The notes beneath the pieces were generated by a model, which worked only from the letters and a program-made list of their open reading frames with translations, made no database searches and was not told the origin of the DNA. Made by a program: the position numbers and the translations under genes. Positions 26,851-39,700 of a stretch of 64,000 nucleotides of DNA are shown in pieces. The DNA is from Apteryx mantelli (lineage: Eukaryota; Chordata; Aves; Apterygiformes; Apterygidae): contig NC_089982.1 in the NCBI RefSeq assembly GCF_036417845.1, forward strand, positions 41,565,684-41,629,683, written 5' to 3'. How positions within the stretch are numbered: the first letter of the stretch is position 1; each line of letters starts with the position of its first letter.

Positions 26851-29800
26851 GATCGGAAGAATCCATAATCTAAAGGCAGCTGTTTTCAGAGCACATTAGA
26901 AGTCAGTTGCATGGTATGATTTCTCAGTAACCACAGTATTACCATCACCACCAAAAGATGAGGCCTGCTAAAGAAGAGAGTCTCTTTCAACAGATATAGG
27001 ACAAGGGCAGACTCTGATCATAGAACCTTGCCTGTACTCCCTGAGCAGTGGCTACATGGCAGTCAATAGAGAAAGTCATATGAATAATTCTATATTCCTG
27101 CACAAGACTTTAGAGGATCCATTTTCTGTGTTTTCATCATGGCTGATGATTTTGTCATTTGGTGCCTGGTGGCCATGACTGATCCTGAAGCATGCCTAAG
27201 GTAGCCTTCTACTTGAGAGCAAATTCTCCTTCTATTTCCCTTTAAGAGTTTGAAGGTAGCAACGTGGAGTGGCTTTGTTTTTGCTGTTTTTTTGTTTTGC
27301 TGTTTTTTGCTGTTATATGGCTCTTGGAAAATAATTATAACAGAATTTAAATCATGTCTCATGGGGCTGGTCTTGCAAATTTATTTAAAACTAAGATGGA
27401 TATACTTCTGTGTTAATTTCCCTTGCTGTTTTTTTACTAGTCATAAAGTGATTTTTACTGTTTACCCAATGGATCTTTCTGTTGTTGCCCATCTGCTCCT
27501 CCTACTTTGATGTTGCAAGAATAATTAAAACTAGATGGAGCTGCTTATATAAAATAGAAAAGCCCTGATCCAAAATATAATGTTGTTTGATGTCAAAAAT
27601 GACTCTCTACACATCCACAAAAAATACAGCCCCTTGAATGTTTCCAGTGAAGCACTTAACTTTAAGCAGACCTTTTAAAGTGTAGAGCTAAAGGATTGCA
27701 GGGTAATCCTTGCTAGTGATCATATTAGTGTACATGCTATCAAACATAGCACAATGCTTCTTCCACTGATAAGTCACTGGACTGTATTTTGTTCCCTCAG
27801 ATCGATAAAATGTGGGAAAATGTTCCTTAACATTTCTCTTTGCATTTATGTAGCCTATCAAAAAAAAAGTACAGGCAAGCAAGAACACCTGACTTCCTTT
27901 TTAGTGGAAAAATTCACCTGTTTACTTGTTTTCTGGGTGGAGGAGAGAGGAGTAAAACCAAAAGGAGCTTATGCTTTCACATGTACTTACAGGGAGCTGG
28001 AAATAGAAAACACCTTAAAATTCCTTATCTCACCAAGTAGACTGAATATTTAGGCAAAACCAGAAGCCCGTTGGTGTTCCACTAGGCACATCCTACAATT
28101 TTCTTTTCTCTTCTAGGATAATGTAACAAATTCCAGTATACACTTGCTAAATAAAACTCCCCAGAAAAACAGTGGTAGCATATGGCCTGGTTAGAGAGAG
28201 CACATGTAAAGTCACAAATACCCCATAGTATTTGTAAAATGCTGAAAGCTGCAAAGACTTAGAAAACATGCAAAATCTGTAAGAATTGTTTTTTGCCCAA
28301 CATCCATAGTAGTAAATCAACAAGACAAGACATAGTAGTTCAAGCTATTATGCAGTCCTAACCATGAGACACATCTCATTTTGCTATTCTAGGTACAGTA
28401 ATCTCTGCAACCACCCTTACCTGCCAGAGCCGTTAATCAAATCTACAAGACATCAAATCTGCAAGTTATATTTTGTTATAAAATATGAGCAATAATTTTA
28501 AGTGTTTTTCCAAATCTTAAAATATATTATGACATCTAAAAGCAAGGAATCTTAGCTACCGCTGCTTCTTGAAAATTATCAGTCTGTGCATGCTATTTAT
28601 TAAAGAGACAGTATTTCATAAAGTATCTGATAGTTTCAAAGACTGACCTTTTTCAAGTTGTGTTTTCTTTGCATTAAGAAAGAGTAAGTTTTCATTAGAA
28701 GTGTGGTATATCTGGCTTTTGTGGGGGAGGCCTGGAAAATATTCAAACTTAAAAAAAAAGCCTTAATACAGAAAAAAACTAAGATATTTTTAAAAATATT
28801 TTTCTTAAAATTCATCTCTTACTAATCAGCAAAAAAAAAAAAAAAAACCCACCACACATGAACTAAGAAACAAGTTACTAAAGCTAGAGGATACTTTCTA
28901 TTTATTAATAGTCCAAGCATAATAGCCCAGTCATTTTACTTGTCGGGGTTCTTCTTTGGAAGGGGCTAAGTGCACTGAAGGCCATTTTTGAGAGTGTACT
29001 GGAAAAGATCTTTAAGGAAATCATATGCTGCAATATTCTTAACCATATTTTCCTTCTATTAACCTCCTTTACTTTCACATAATTTTAACTTCCTTTAAAT
29101 AACTTCCTTTTCACTTTCTTGTGCTCTGATTGCAAGGAGAAGAGAGACTTATATAACCCAAACCAAGGCAGAGCTCTGTAGCCCCAATACTGTCCCACCT
29201 GGCCCCAGCAAAACCATTGACACACAGGAACAACATGAGGCTGTAGTGACTGACACTGGTGAAGTAAAGTGAGTAATCAGGGCATCTGGCTAATCAGTGC
29301 TGTATTTTTATTTATCAAGCTCCCAGCCCCATTTTAAATGTAGAGTTTCTTCCACTTTCTCTCTTCTACATTGGGCTAAAAGCCCAAGAAATGAATGGTA
29401 GCAAAGATAAGCACAGGTCTCTCTCCCATCAAGGATGGCAGTGACCTTACCAGCAAAGTCACCTGGCAGGAAACTGAGATCTGCTGACAAGGGCTGATCA
29501 GGAGCCACAGGACAGAATGACTATCAGACTACAAACTGACAGCTGCTCAGGCACATCTTGCCCTTTAGCTCAACTGAGGACTACAAACTGAGAGGAAGTT
29601 TTCTCATAAAATGAGCAACAGCTCTGATGAAAGATAAGGCTACCTTTCCCCTTCCTGTGGAAATCTGGGCCAGAGTAAGTGATGCTGGATCTTGGGGAAA
29701 TCTTATCGTCAATTAGTCTTGCATCTTTTACTGTTGCTGTCATCATTGTTAGCAAGTTGTGGTATGCTTAGATTTTCTGCGGAGAATACATTTACTGTCA

Positions 29801-32800
29801 TTCATCACCATGATTTATGGAGCTCCCATAACAGCAATTAGTAGTTGTTGTGCAGTCATATGCCATCATCAAGGGGATACAGCCTGTAGAGTGGAACTAC
29901 TCAGGGATCTGCAAATATTTTGTTTATTTGATAACCACACTTTTAATTAAAAAAAAAAAAATCAAAACAAGGCTTTTTTTAAGGGTCCTTTTAAGAAATC
30001 CAGAATTCTTGGCCAATGAAGAGTCTTTGGTTAATAGACTGGTTTTGCCTCTTACATTATATAAAAAAAAAAATTATCAACTCATTCTTAGCCAGAATTC
30101 AAAAATATGAATGGATGATCAGCTTTCTTCTTAGTTCTGCTGCAAACAGTAATGCACACTGGTACCAAACATAAAATCTGAGTATAAATGCCTTACTTGT
30201 TATTCATTCCTTGGTCAAACAGAAGTTGGGAGATGCCTAAGTCAGTGCATGAACTACTGTAATGTTTGTTGGAAGATTTAGATGGGATGGTGATGAAATC
30301 AAAAAGGAAGTTGTTTCCATGCCTCCAGAGCTCAAATCTGTTCTTCAGAACAGTGTTTCAGAGAGAGACAGAAAAACATAAAGGTTTATGGCATAAAGCT
30401 CCTGTGGCGATATACAAAGAATATTCAAATCTTGGCATTCCTAAACTGAAAATAAATAAGGGATTTCATACAAGAATGAGTCTTCATCATATCTCCTATA
30501 ATACATAATTAAAACCTCTAATAAGTACAAGACACTTAATCAATTATCTACTGTCAAGGCATGCTTCATAGATGTATAAATATCTGTTCTGCAAGCTCAT
30601 TCAAATGGTGAAGTAAATCCCATGGAATACTGCTGATCAATAAAAGAAAGTACATGCAAAAGTTTCACAGCATCAGCTCTCTGCAGCATTGCAAAGGACT
30701 GCTTCATGCTGTATTGCAGCTGTGTGGGCAGTTGATCCATGTCACTATTCAGTGAAATAGCACAGCTTCTCTAATAAACTCAACAAGTCAAATGAAGGTT
30801 ATCACTCCTGACTGGAACTGAAAGTGATGCATACCTTATAAAAACATATTATTTTACAGAAGCAAATCAATTGTAAGCCTCCAAAACCATCACAGAAATA
30901 GCTAGTGTGACCTTCGGTTTCCAATTTGCAAGTACTTTTAGCAATCCATAACTGTCATAATTGATGAAACTTTCTGCTATCCTACTTAAAAGCTTTGTAA
31001 AGCTTCCATTATTCCTGAGTAATTGGTAATAATGTGCTGTTGTTCTAATGGGTGCTTATGTGTGACTGCAATATTAAGAACATACTCTTCAATTTTAAGC
31101 ACTTTAAAATTTTGAAAATTAATGTACTATTTCCTTTTAGAAATATAGTTGGTTTACTTTGATGGCATTTCAGAACTTCAGATAATTTCCTCCCTTTGTT
31201 ATATAAATTTTTTTTCTAAACATCAAAAAAAAAAAACCCACACAGAATTCATCTGCTTTCCTAACCAAAGAATTAGTTTAATGAAATTTGTAAGTTGAAA
31301 GAAAATGTCAATAGAGAAGCTGCTATATACTAACTTTATACTGTAATGATGTAAGTTTAACATCTTTGACGTTACATAAGAATTTTTAACAAAGTTAAAC
31401 ACAATCATGCTTTTAAAAGTATATTACTATAACTTAAGAAAAGTCTATAGCTTTAATTTAACGAGGAATAAGTTACTTGCTAAGGTTAAAGGAGATTCAG
31501 TGTTTAATCAAAACATTTCCTCTCTCTGTTTTTTTTCCAAGAACGCTTGAAAGTAATTTATAGGAATTATTATGTAAAGAGTCTCTCCATGAACCACAAA
31601 AATACAAAGTAAGTTTTCTTTGAAAAATTGGCTATTGTATAGTAAGTGTGAATATCAAATATCAGATCACACATATACTTCCCAGTTCACATTTACTGCA
31701 CCTCAGGGAAAAACCTCACAATAGAAAGCAGTTAGAGAAAAGCCTCATACTACTCAGTATACATCATTTATGAATATTGTAGATAGGAAAGTAGGACAGA
31801 AATTCTCTAACCACAAGCCATTCTGAAACAGCCCTCCAGAGTCATCTAAAAATAGAGGTTAATTGCTTTTACAAAAGGGTTTATGTGGTATCATGCCCTA
31901 TGTCATTGTTGCTGGCAATCAACACCCCCAATGTCTTTTATACTGATAGATCTCCAAAAGTCAAAGGAAAACAACAGTTGAGCAGTTCCAACTGCAAGCT
32001 CTTCAGGAGGGAGGCACCTCCTTACCTTAGGCATCTACAGGTCTAGTCCATTACTGCAAGAGAGATTTTTTGGATTTAGAGAAAAGAGCCTAAGGATTTC
32101 AAACCCTTTTATATCTGGGCCTCTGCTCTGTACTGTACTCTTATCAAATTAGAAAAGCTATGCTATTAAACTAATACAATAAATGGTTTTAATGATGCCC
32201 CTTAATAGCTTGCATTTATGGTCAAAAACAAGCTATGTCCTCTGACACTGATGTTAGCAGCACAGTACTTTGGAAGCTGAAGGATCAGCTTATGTCTTAT
32301 GTCTGTGATTGTTTATTATTAGTCTCTTCATTACACACATATATATGATTCACCTGTAGATTGTACCTTCTGGAAAAAGAGAAAATTTTTATCTCAATAC
32401 CACACACCTGTCAGAAAACACCCATAATTCTTCATCTGTTTCTATACTTGGGAAGCACTAACTACTCATCGGTTCTGTTGCTTCCTTAATCTGATTGGTG
32501 ACATCTTTCACATGAAAAAGTAATAAAAAGTCTATCATGATTGTAAGCCCTAAAAGAAAGGATTACTGCCATAAAGCAAAGTCAAGCAGTTGTCTCTGTA
32601 AAGCATTTTAGACTGCCTACAGCAAAAAGAAGAAAAAAAAAAAAAAGACAAGAGGCACAAGGGCAGGATGAGAATCTCTAGGTAATTTTTGGCATAAACT
32701 AGCGAGAAGTCCTCAAACTCTTACACTAAGTTTTTTCCTTCCTTAGGTTTCTTACTGTGTTCTTTCAGGTTGTAATGTCTTCAATGATTTTTGTGGTAAG

Positions 32801-33561
32801 GAGTACACAGTAGGTTCTCCTAATTTTATAGCAGAACTCAGAAGCTCACATACATTAAATGATGACACCATAATCATAGTATGAAAGAAAATCATATTGA
32901 ACACAATACTCACTATAAAAGTACAAAAATGCTAAACCCTGGGGAAAGAGATATTACTGTAATTTCCAAGTGGCTGGGAAAGAATGGATTCCAGGTGCTG
33001 TAATTAATTCTTTGGAAAAGAAATAAGTGGATACCAGCAGAGAATACCAGCATCCAAGGTTGTTTTATTCACAGTTATTTATATGACTGAGCAGGTGTCT
33101 TGATGGCAGTATCAGTAGCAAATTTTACAGTTCACAGGTGTAACTCCCCTTTCAGAACTCCACCAAAGACAGCTGTGTTTGAGCAATTCCAGCCTGCCAA
33201 CAAGCAGTTTCTCATATTCCTGCTTCTCCCAAGACACTGTTTCCAATACTGCTGCAAGCCTGTTCCACTCTTTCTCTACAAGTAAACTAAAAGCACTTTG
33301 TGCTTAGGCACAATCAGAGCCTTATTTAATATATTCCTACTTATAGTTACAGACATAGCAGGATCAGCACTTCCCTAGTATACACAACTGTTATTTGCAG
33401 CCTTTGAGTTTGCCTCAGTTACAAGCCATGCTAAACGCCCTTGATAAGTTTGGAGCTTACCATAGAATGTATCAATCCATTTTAGATATTATAAATGCCC
33501 ATTACAGAAGTGCAGTAATCATACAGTCAGTGATATACTTATCTTTATACCTTCTCTGTGA
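26851..33561. other. Gene-free AT-rich intergenic stretch
   Basis: No gene supported. A 17-A run occurs at 28831-28847, but no processed pseudogene could be recognised upstream of it. Confidence 0.65.
27277..27314. repeat. Short tandem repeat of TTTTTGCTG type
   Basis: Three imperfect copies of a T-run followed by GCTG occur in 38 bp. Probably simple slippage. Confidence 0.75.
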
Positions 33562-33612
33562 AAGACCATTATCCTGATTTTACAGCATGGGACCCAGGAA
33601 ACTAAAAGGTCC
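33562..33612 (+). repeat. MIR-like SINE core fragment
   Basis: ATTATCCTGATTTTACAGCA followed by GGAAACTAAAAGGT resembles the MIR core (CCCATTTTACAGATGAGGAAACTGAGG). It is short, so chance similarity cannot be excluded. Confidence 0.35.
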
Positions 33613-35542
33613 CAAATGCACATGTTATTTATATATCATGTCCAACATTTCAATAGCTAAATAGAAAAGGCCAAGCCACAATAATATAACATGCAGCCCT
33701 GATTTAAATGCCTGTTCCTTAAGGATGGTAGAATTAGCTATTTTAGAACAGGATTAATAGCACCGTAAAGCTCCATAGCTACAACACAACTACCCATGTT
33801 TCCATGGGTGCAAAGTTAAAGCTAGCTTTTCTCTGTGGCATGGCTGTATTTTGGTCTGTAGAAAAAGGCAGTCATATGATTAGACTCACTGTGGAAACCT
33901 ATTCTACTCTAAGCCCTGTAGAAACGAATAGGAATTAAAAGTGCAGCTTACCTGTGCTCTGTAAGTTCTCAAAGAAAACAGTTATGCTGTATATCTTAAC
34001 ACAAGTAGTCTGAATTTTGATTATGATCTTAGTGGAGTTTTTGAACAATAAGAAGGAAATTGAAGGGGGGAAAAAATCTCTTGGTTGTACTTTTAATTTA
34101 ACAAACTCTGAAAGCTTTAAGAAAACCTGTGCTCAAGCAAACTATGAAAACCTATTAAAAAAACCCACTGAGACTGAGTTACAGAAGAGTGCCAGTGCAT
34201 TAATTCTAACCTCGCTTAGATATAGAGATGCAGAGATCTATCATTCCAGCCATTTTTGTAATTTATTCTTGCAAGGTCGCTCTAGTCTACACATATAGGC
34301 TAAATCCTTTTTCCTGGTACATATGTGGTCTAGCTATACCAAGGAGTGAAAGCATCAGAATAGCAGAGAACAAAAGCAACTGCTGTACTGAAGGCAGTGC
34401 TTTTAAGAATGGCATTTAAGTTCTAATGAATCTCCTTCTGGCACCTGAGCATATCAGACATAAAGCCTTCTTGTATCACTGTGATCTTGGTTCCCTGTTC
34501 CTGGGTCAGCAGGGGCTGAGAATGACAGCTCACTTGACTTCTTTGTGAGAGAGACTACCTCTTGCCTCACGTAACTTAAAAGTGAGCCTTCTGGCTGGAT
34601 AAGAGAGCCAGGCTCCAATGGGAGACCCATCTGTTCTTACTCAATTCAAAGGAAGGTGGTTCTGATGCCAGGATTCAAAGGCAGAATGATGGAAATTGGG
34701 CAGAGCAGAGGGTGCTCTTTACACTGAATAGCACTTATGATCCCCTAGTGGGTCCCCTAAGTTAAACTTCAAATTTTATTCGCATCTATAATAGCATGTG
34801 TCTTTTTCGTTAAAATAATTCAATATCATTATATAATGAGATTTTAGTATGAAATATGCTTAGTAACTGCTCTCCAGTTATAATTACTTCATAAATATAT
34901 TTATGAAAAAACTAAACATACCTTTAGAAAATTGCAACCAAAAAAACCCCCCATACTAATGACATTTACATATGAATCACATTTTTCAAAAATCTTCTGT
35001 ATAATAGTCTGCTATTTCATTATGTGTTTCTTTACACAGGGAAAAATTACTTAGTTCCACAGTGGCCGAGAAAAAAAAAGTGTTAAATATGCACTAGCAA
35101 CTCTCATACATCAATTTGTCATATAAAATAGGAGCAAGTAGGAAGGAAAAAAGCTACAGTTCCATAGAAACAAGTTTTAAAAGATTGCTTTAACACTCTG
35201 ATGGGTGTTATTGCTAAGTTTACAAATAGTCCAATGATGACATTTCTGATAACTCCTAAAATATATTCCATGGTCCATGCTATTGGGGCCAAGTCATACT
35301 CTAATTTAGTATTAAACTGAGATACAGCTTCTGAGACACAGTTCAGTTAAAGTCCTAGAAAGAAAATATCCATTAATAATTTAGAACTTGAATAACTAGA
35401 TCAGATGGAAAGGGAAAAACCTTTGATAAATCTTTTGCAAGTTTCTAAGTGTGTTTGTGCACAGCTGGCTGTTATTATTGTTCTGTTTGAGAACCACAGA
35501 CTTGAATAACTTTCTCCCCCACCCCCTCCTCAGAGGGTCCAT
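33613..35542. other. Gene-free AT-rich intergenic stretch
   Basis: No gene or named repeat recognised. The longest open frame is 93 codons with no recognisable motif. Confidence 0.65.
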
Positions 35543-35679
35543 CAGACAATGTGGAAGGTCTTGCAATACCTTTCATTCATGGTCCTCAAGGGCTGCCTGG
35601 GGATCAGGAATAGAGTTTCATGAAAAAATATCAGAGTTTTCATTCTGCGTTAGAACAGAAAATGGTGTCTTTTAAGTCC
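35543..35679 (+). repeat. Direct repeat, copy 1
   Basis: From AAGGTCTTGCAATACC to CTTTTAAGTCC this copy is nearly identical to 36605-36750: about 125 bp with 5 substitutions and 2 single-base indels by my count. At the left edge a 9-bp stretch present in copy 2 (GTTATTCGG) is missing. Similarity stops sharply on both sides. I do not recognise the family. It has no TG...CA ends. Confidence 0.85.
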
Positions 35680-36604
35680 CCAGGAAAAGACACAAGAGAA
35701 GGAAGGCAGGTACAGGCCAGGTCGCCATCCACGTGATGGGGCCGAGCACTTGCCTAGGTGCTGGGGCTCAGGAGCACAGGGCCACCCAGAACCAGGCCCA
35801 GTACAGATTTGGGCCCATTTCCTGCATCCCAGGGTAAATTTAGGCTTGTATTGTCACACACTGTTTCCATGCTACAGCAGCAGCAGTAAAATACTGCAAG
35901 TAAGTGTGGAAATTCCTGCTAATTTATTGACCTAAGGAGTTCTTGTGGCATTTCTAGCCCAAGTCATGGCAAAAAAGAGGTTTTGGCTATCCAGAAGTAC
36001 ATTCACACTTACCTACGTTACCATCAGAACTAAAGAGTGGACTCTTCTATGCTAGTTAAATTCTTCACCCTGATCAAGAAAAACAAGCAGCCAAACCCTA
36101 TCTGGGCAGAATTTGACCCACAGATATTGAGAACAATAACTGAATAAATGAATAAGTAGTAACAGATAGAAGAATCTGGAAAGAAGAGACTCTTGAAATG
36201 CAACTGTTCTTCAATCAACTGAAATGATACACTGGGAAAAAAAAGCCAACCCTCCCCCCCCCCCAAATCTGGAGCCAGAAAAAAAAATATATTATTCTAG
36301 TGATGGGTCTGAAGGTTTGGGATAATTTTTAGATGTTTTAAATAATGTCATGAAATTTCTATAACTTTAAATTTTGAACATTTTGCACATGGCACCGATG
36401 TTTACCTTTGTGCACCGGGCAGCTTGTGCTGCATTAACGCTGGAGCCCCTGTTTTGCTGGAGCAGAACCCCTGCCCTCCGGAACTGCCTGTTTTATAATC
36501 CTGAAAACAATGAAGGTGATAAATATGTTCCCGGCAGGGGACCAGCGGGTCTGCTAACCTGTCCTCCGGGACTCTGCTAATGGCGGTCCGTTTGTCAGAA
36601 CTGT
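35680..36604. other. Spacer between the two direct repeats
   Basis: About 0.9 kb with no coding frame I can support. GC-richer patches lie at 35700-35840 and 36400-36600, separated by an AT-rich part with an 11-C run at 36254-36264. The GC-rich patches resemble nothing I can name and may belong to the same mobile element as the repeats. Confidence 0.5.
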
Positions 36605-36750
36605 CAGAAACAATGTGGGTTATTCGGAAGGTTTTGCAATACCTTTCATTCATGGTCCTCAAGGGCTGCCTGGAGAACAGGAATAGAGTTTCATGAAAAA
36701 TATCAGTGTTTTCATCCTGCGTTAGAACAAAAATGGTGTCTTTTAAGTCC
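36605..36750 (+). repeat. Direct repeat, copy 2
   Basis: Second copy of the unit at 35543-35679, about 1.07 kb downstream in the same orientation. On the minus strand it is covered by an open frame of 122 codons (36402-36770), but copy 1 has indels and stops in the corresponding frame, so I do not call a gene. Confidence 0.85.
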
Positions 36751-39700
36751 AAACCAGTACATTCCAGCAAAACTGATGGTTTTCATGAGTTAGGATTTTC
36801 TGACAGAAGAAAGTTTTCAGTGCAACTGCCTACTCACGGATTAGTGAGTGTGAGTTCAGCACGCCCCAGTTTGCTGGCCACAGCCGGCTGAATGCCTCTG
36901 TGCCTGTGCCCTGGTTTTAAACCTGAAAAGCTGAGAACTGGCTCTGACTGTAGAAGACATTTGGCAACTGTTGCGTACTGATATTTCATAAAACAGCAGT
37001 GGTTCATTCAGCAGCAGTATCTGCTGTGAATCAGCATTAAATGGACAGCACAAAACATGATTATAAGCTACTCTGATGTACAACATGTTCTTCTTCATGT
37101 AAATTTTAAGGACCAGTTAAAGAGCTCAAGATAGACACACTTGAAAACTATCTTAAGCTGGGTGCACATTGAAGTGTAAGTTCACATAATTAGATTCTGC
37201 CATTTAAAAGACACACACAAACACCCATTAACCTTTCAATCTTGCCATCTACTTCCTGTCCTAATTTGCTGTTTTTCTATTGAAATGCCACTTTTAAGTG
37301 AAGAAATGTCAGAATAACATCCAGGGTTTTTTCACACTAAAGCTTTGGAAGCAACCGATAACATTTAAATGTAACAGTATCACAATAAAATATTTACACT
37401 TAACAAAGATGCATCCATGCCATAATATCAGCTGTGCCTACCAGCTTAAATCATAGCAAATCCCTTAAGTACTGTCTGTGAGGACAAGATTCCATAACAC
37501 CCATTAGGTATTAACATTGGAGCCAGGTTTTTAAACTCCCATCACAGTCGACAGAGATACATCCACGACAGTAGAGGGATAAAGCTATTCAGCTGACCAG
37601 CCATCATGCTGCTCATTCTAGATCCCACTTACTAGATCTCAACCATGTTTATCTGGTAATGCAGAAAAACACCATGTATAGACCAGAGTCTCTGACAAAT
37701 AACAAATCCCCATGACTCACTGCTCACTTTTAGCCACTGAATGTTTTCTGCATTTTACTTTGCCTTGCAGTTCCAACCTTATCTACGTTTTATAAAAACG
37801 GTCAAAAAAAGCTCAAGCTCTCTCCCATCTTTGTTTTAAAAAAAAAGTCTCGAAAAGGACTGTATTTGTTTAAAAATAAATAAAAGATATTTAAGTCCTG
37901 CTTATTAAGAGTGTTATACTTGAAAAATACTTTTAAGTAAACTAATATAATGTGAGGTGTTCATGAACATCGTCTGAACTTCAGATTTTCTAATAAGATT
38001 TTGGTCAAAGACATATGCTTTGTGTAAGTGATGTCATCATGTGAGGCTCCATTTCTTTCTTACATGGGAGTTAGATTGCATTTATGCATAGAATATACTT
38101 GGTACATAACAGTCCTGCAATTTACTTTCATATCTGACTTTTTTTCTCATGCAGTTTGAAAAGCAGCTTTATGACACTATTTTTGGCCTCCTGCCCTTAA
38201 GGGCACATCTTTAATCAGAATTTTAAAGAAAGAGCTCAGTGTGTATTGAGAAGTGCTGCAAAAATCTTTTGGAACTATGCATCTCATCTCTGAAATTGAA
38301 ATACTTTCTTTAGAAACAAGAAACACAGAAGCCTCCTCTCACAAAAGGAAGAATATCAATATTCTGTAAGGAGAGAAAAGTCCCAATAAAAAACCTTAAG
38401 TGCTTTCGATAGGACATATTTCAATACGACCTATTCAGAAACTTTCAAGGCAAGAAGCACAATGAAAGGAATTCAGTTTTATTTTCTCAATCATGGCTAG
38501 AGGCAGGTGATTTGGGTGTGTGTGGGGGGAGGTTGTTATGAGTGTGTGTTAAAAAAAAAAAGTTTAAAGAATTTAAGAGGCACTTTTCAACTTAGCAGAG
38601 AGAGTCAAATTTCGGTAATACTGCAAGCAAATTCAGAACCTGTGGAAATAGGTGGAAAATATATCATCTCAGCAAATTGTTCAAGAAGCTGGTTTATCTT
38701 TAGATCTTAAGGACTTGGATTAGCCTTGGAAGCACTGCAGTAAACATCTGCCTCTCTCATATGTTGTTAAACTTGTGATCCTCAAATCCAGTACGACAAA
38801 TGCAGCAAACAGGTCATATAATCCCTTCACAAAATGATCACACCCCAGCTCAAATATTTAAAATGCGTGCTGTCGCCTCTCCTGCAAAACCATTTGAGAA
38901 CCTTGGTTACCGACTTCTAGTGTTCAGCATAAATGTGTTGATGGAGAGTTTATAACTGCTAGCTTTTTCATCATTAGTGTCTTCTACCTTTAACAACACT
39001 TATTTTCCCCTCCTGGTGTTTAGAAGAAATGATATCCCCTTTCAACTATTATTACACCAAAGTAAGCAAATCATTTTTTTTTTTTTATTATTCTCATCTC
39101 TCAAGATAAGCTTTCAATTATCTTATTATTCTGGCAGTCTTTCTCCAGGGTTGTTTAACTCTTGAAAACAATTAACAAAAGTTGTACACACAGGAGGTCT
39201 CACTAGTGACTTATACAATGGTCTTAAGACTTTCCACTAGAAGCACCTTGCCTACTGTGTAAGTTGCACAGAATAATTTCTAGTTAATTTCCCAGTAAGC
39301 ATGCTGTCTTTTCCTTCACATCATTGTATTTGTGCAAAGTATCAATTGCTTGGATTTGATCCACCTTACCTGTGATCTTGACCCCTGTTCTCACTGCATA
39401 ACAGCTTTACATCTTTCCTCATTCTATGTTTCAGAGGAACTATTTGCTTTAGTTTTGGCCATTCTTACTTTATTTTTCCAATATCCAAAAAAAACAAAAA
39501 AATTTTTTTCCCCTCTTCCATTCTTCATAGAATATATTCAAAGGGTTCTTATTTACTGCCCACAGTAGAAATCCTTAATCCTCTAAGTACAGATACTGCC
39601 TGAACACTGTTTATTGAAGACCAATCCACAACATTTAGCAACTCTTCACACCTCCATGCGTGCTCCACAGCTTTCTGAACAAGTTCACCTCAATGATCCC

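Noticed and set aside
28831-28847. A-run as the tail of a processed pseudogene
   Set aside because: Upstream sequence is AT-rich without any coding similarity, and no target duplications were seen.
35543-36750. The direct repeats as LTRs of a small retroelement
   Set aside because: The repeats lack TG...CA ends and matching flanking duplications, and no primer-binding site or polypurine tract is evident. Not excluded, but unsupported.
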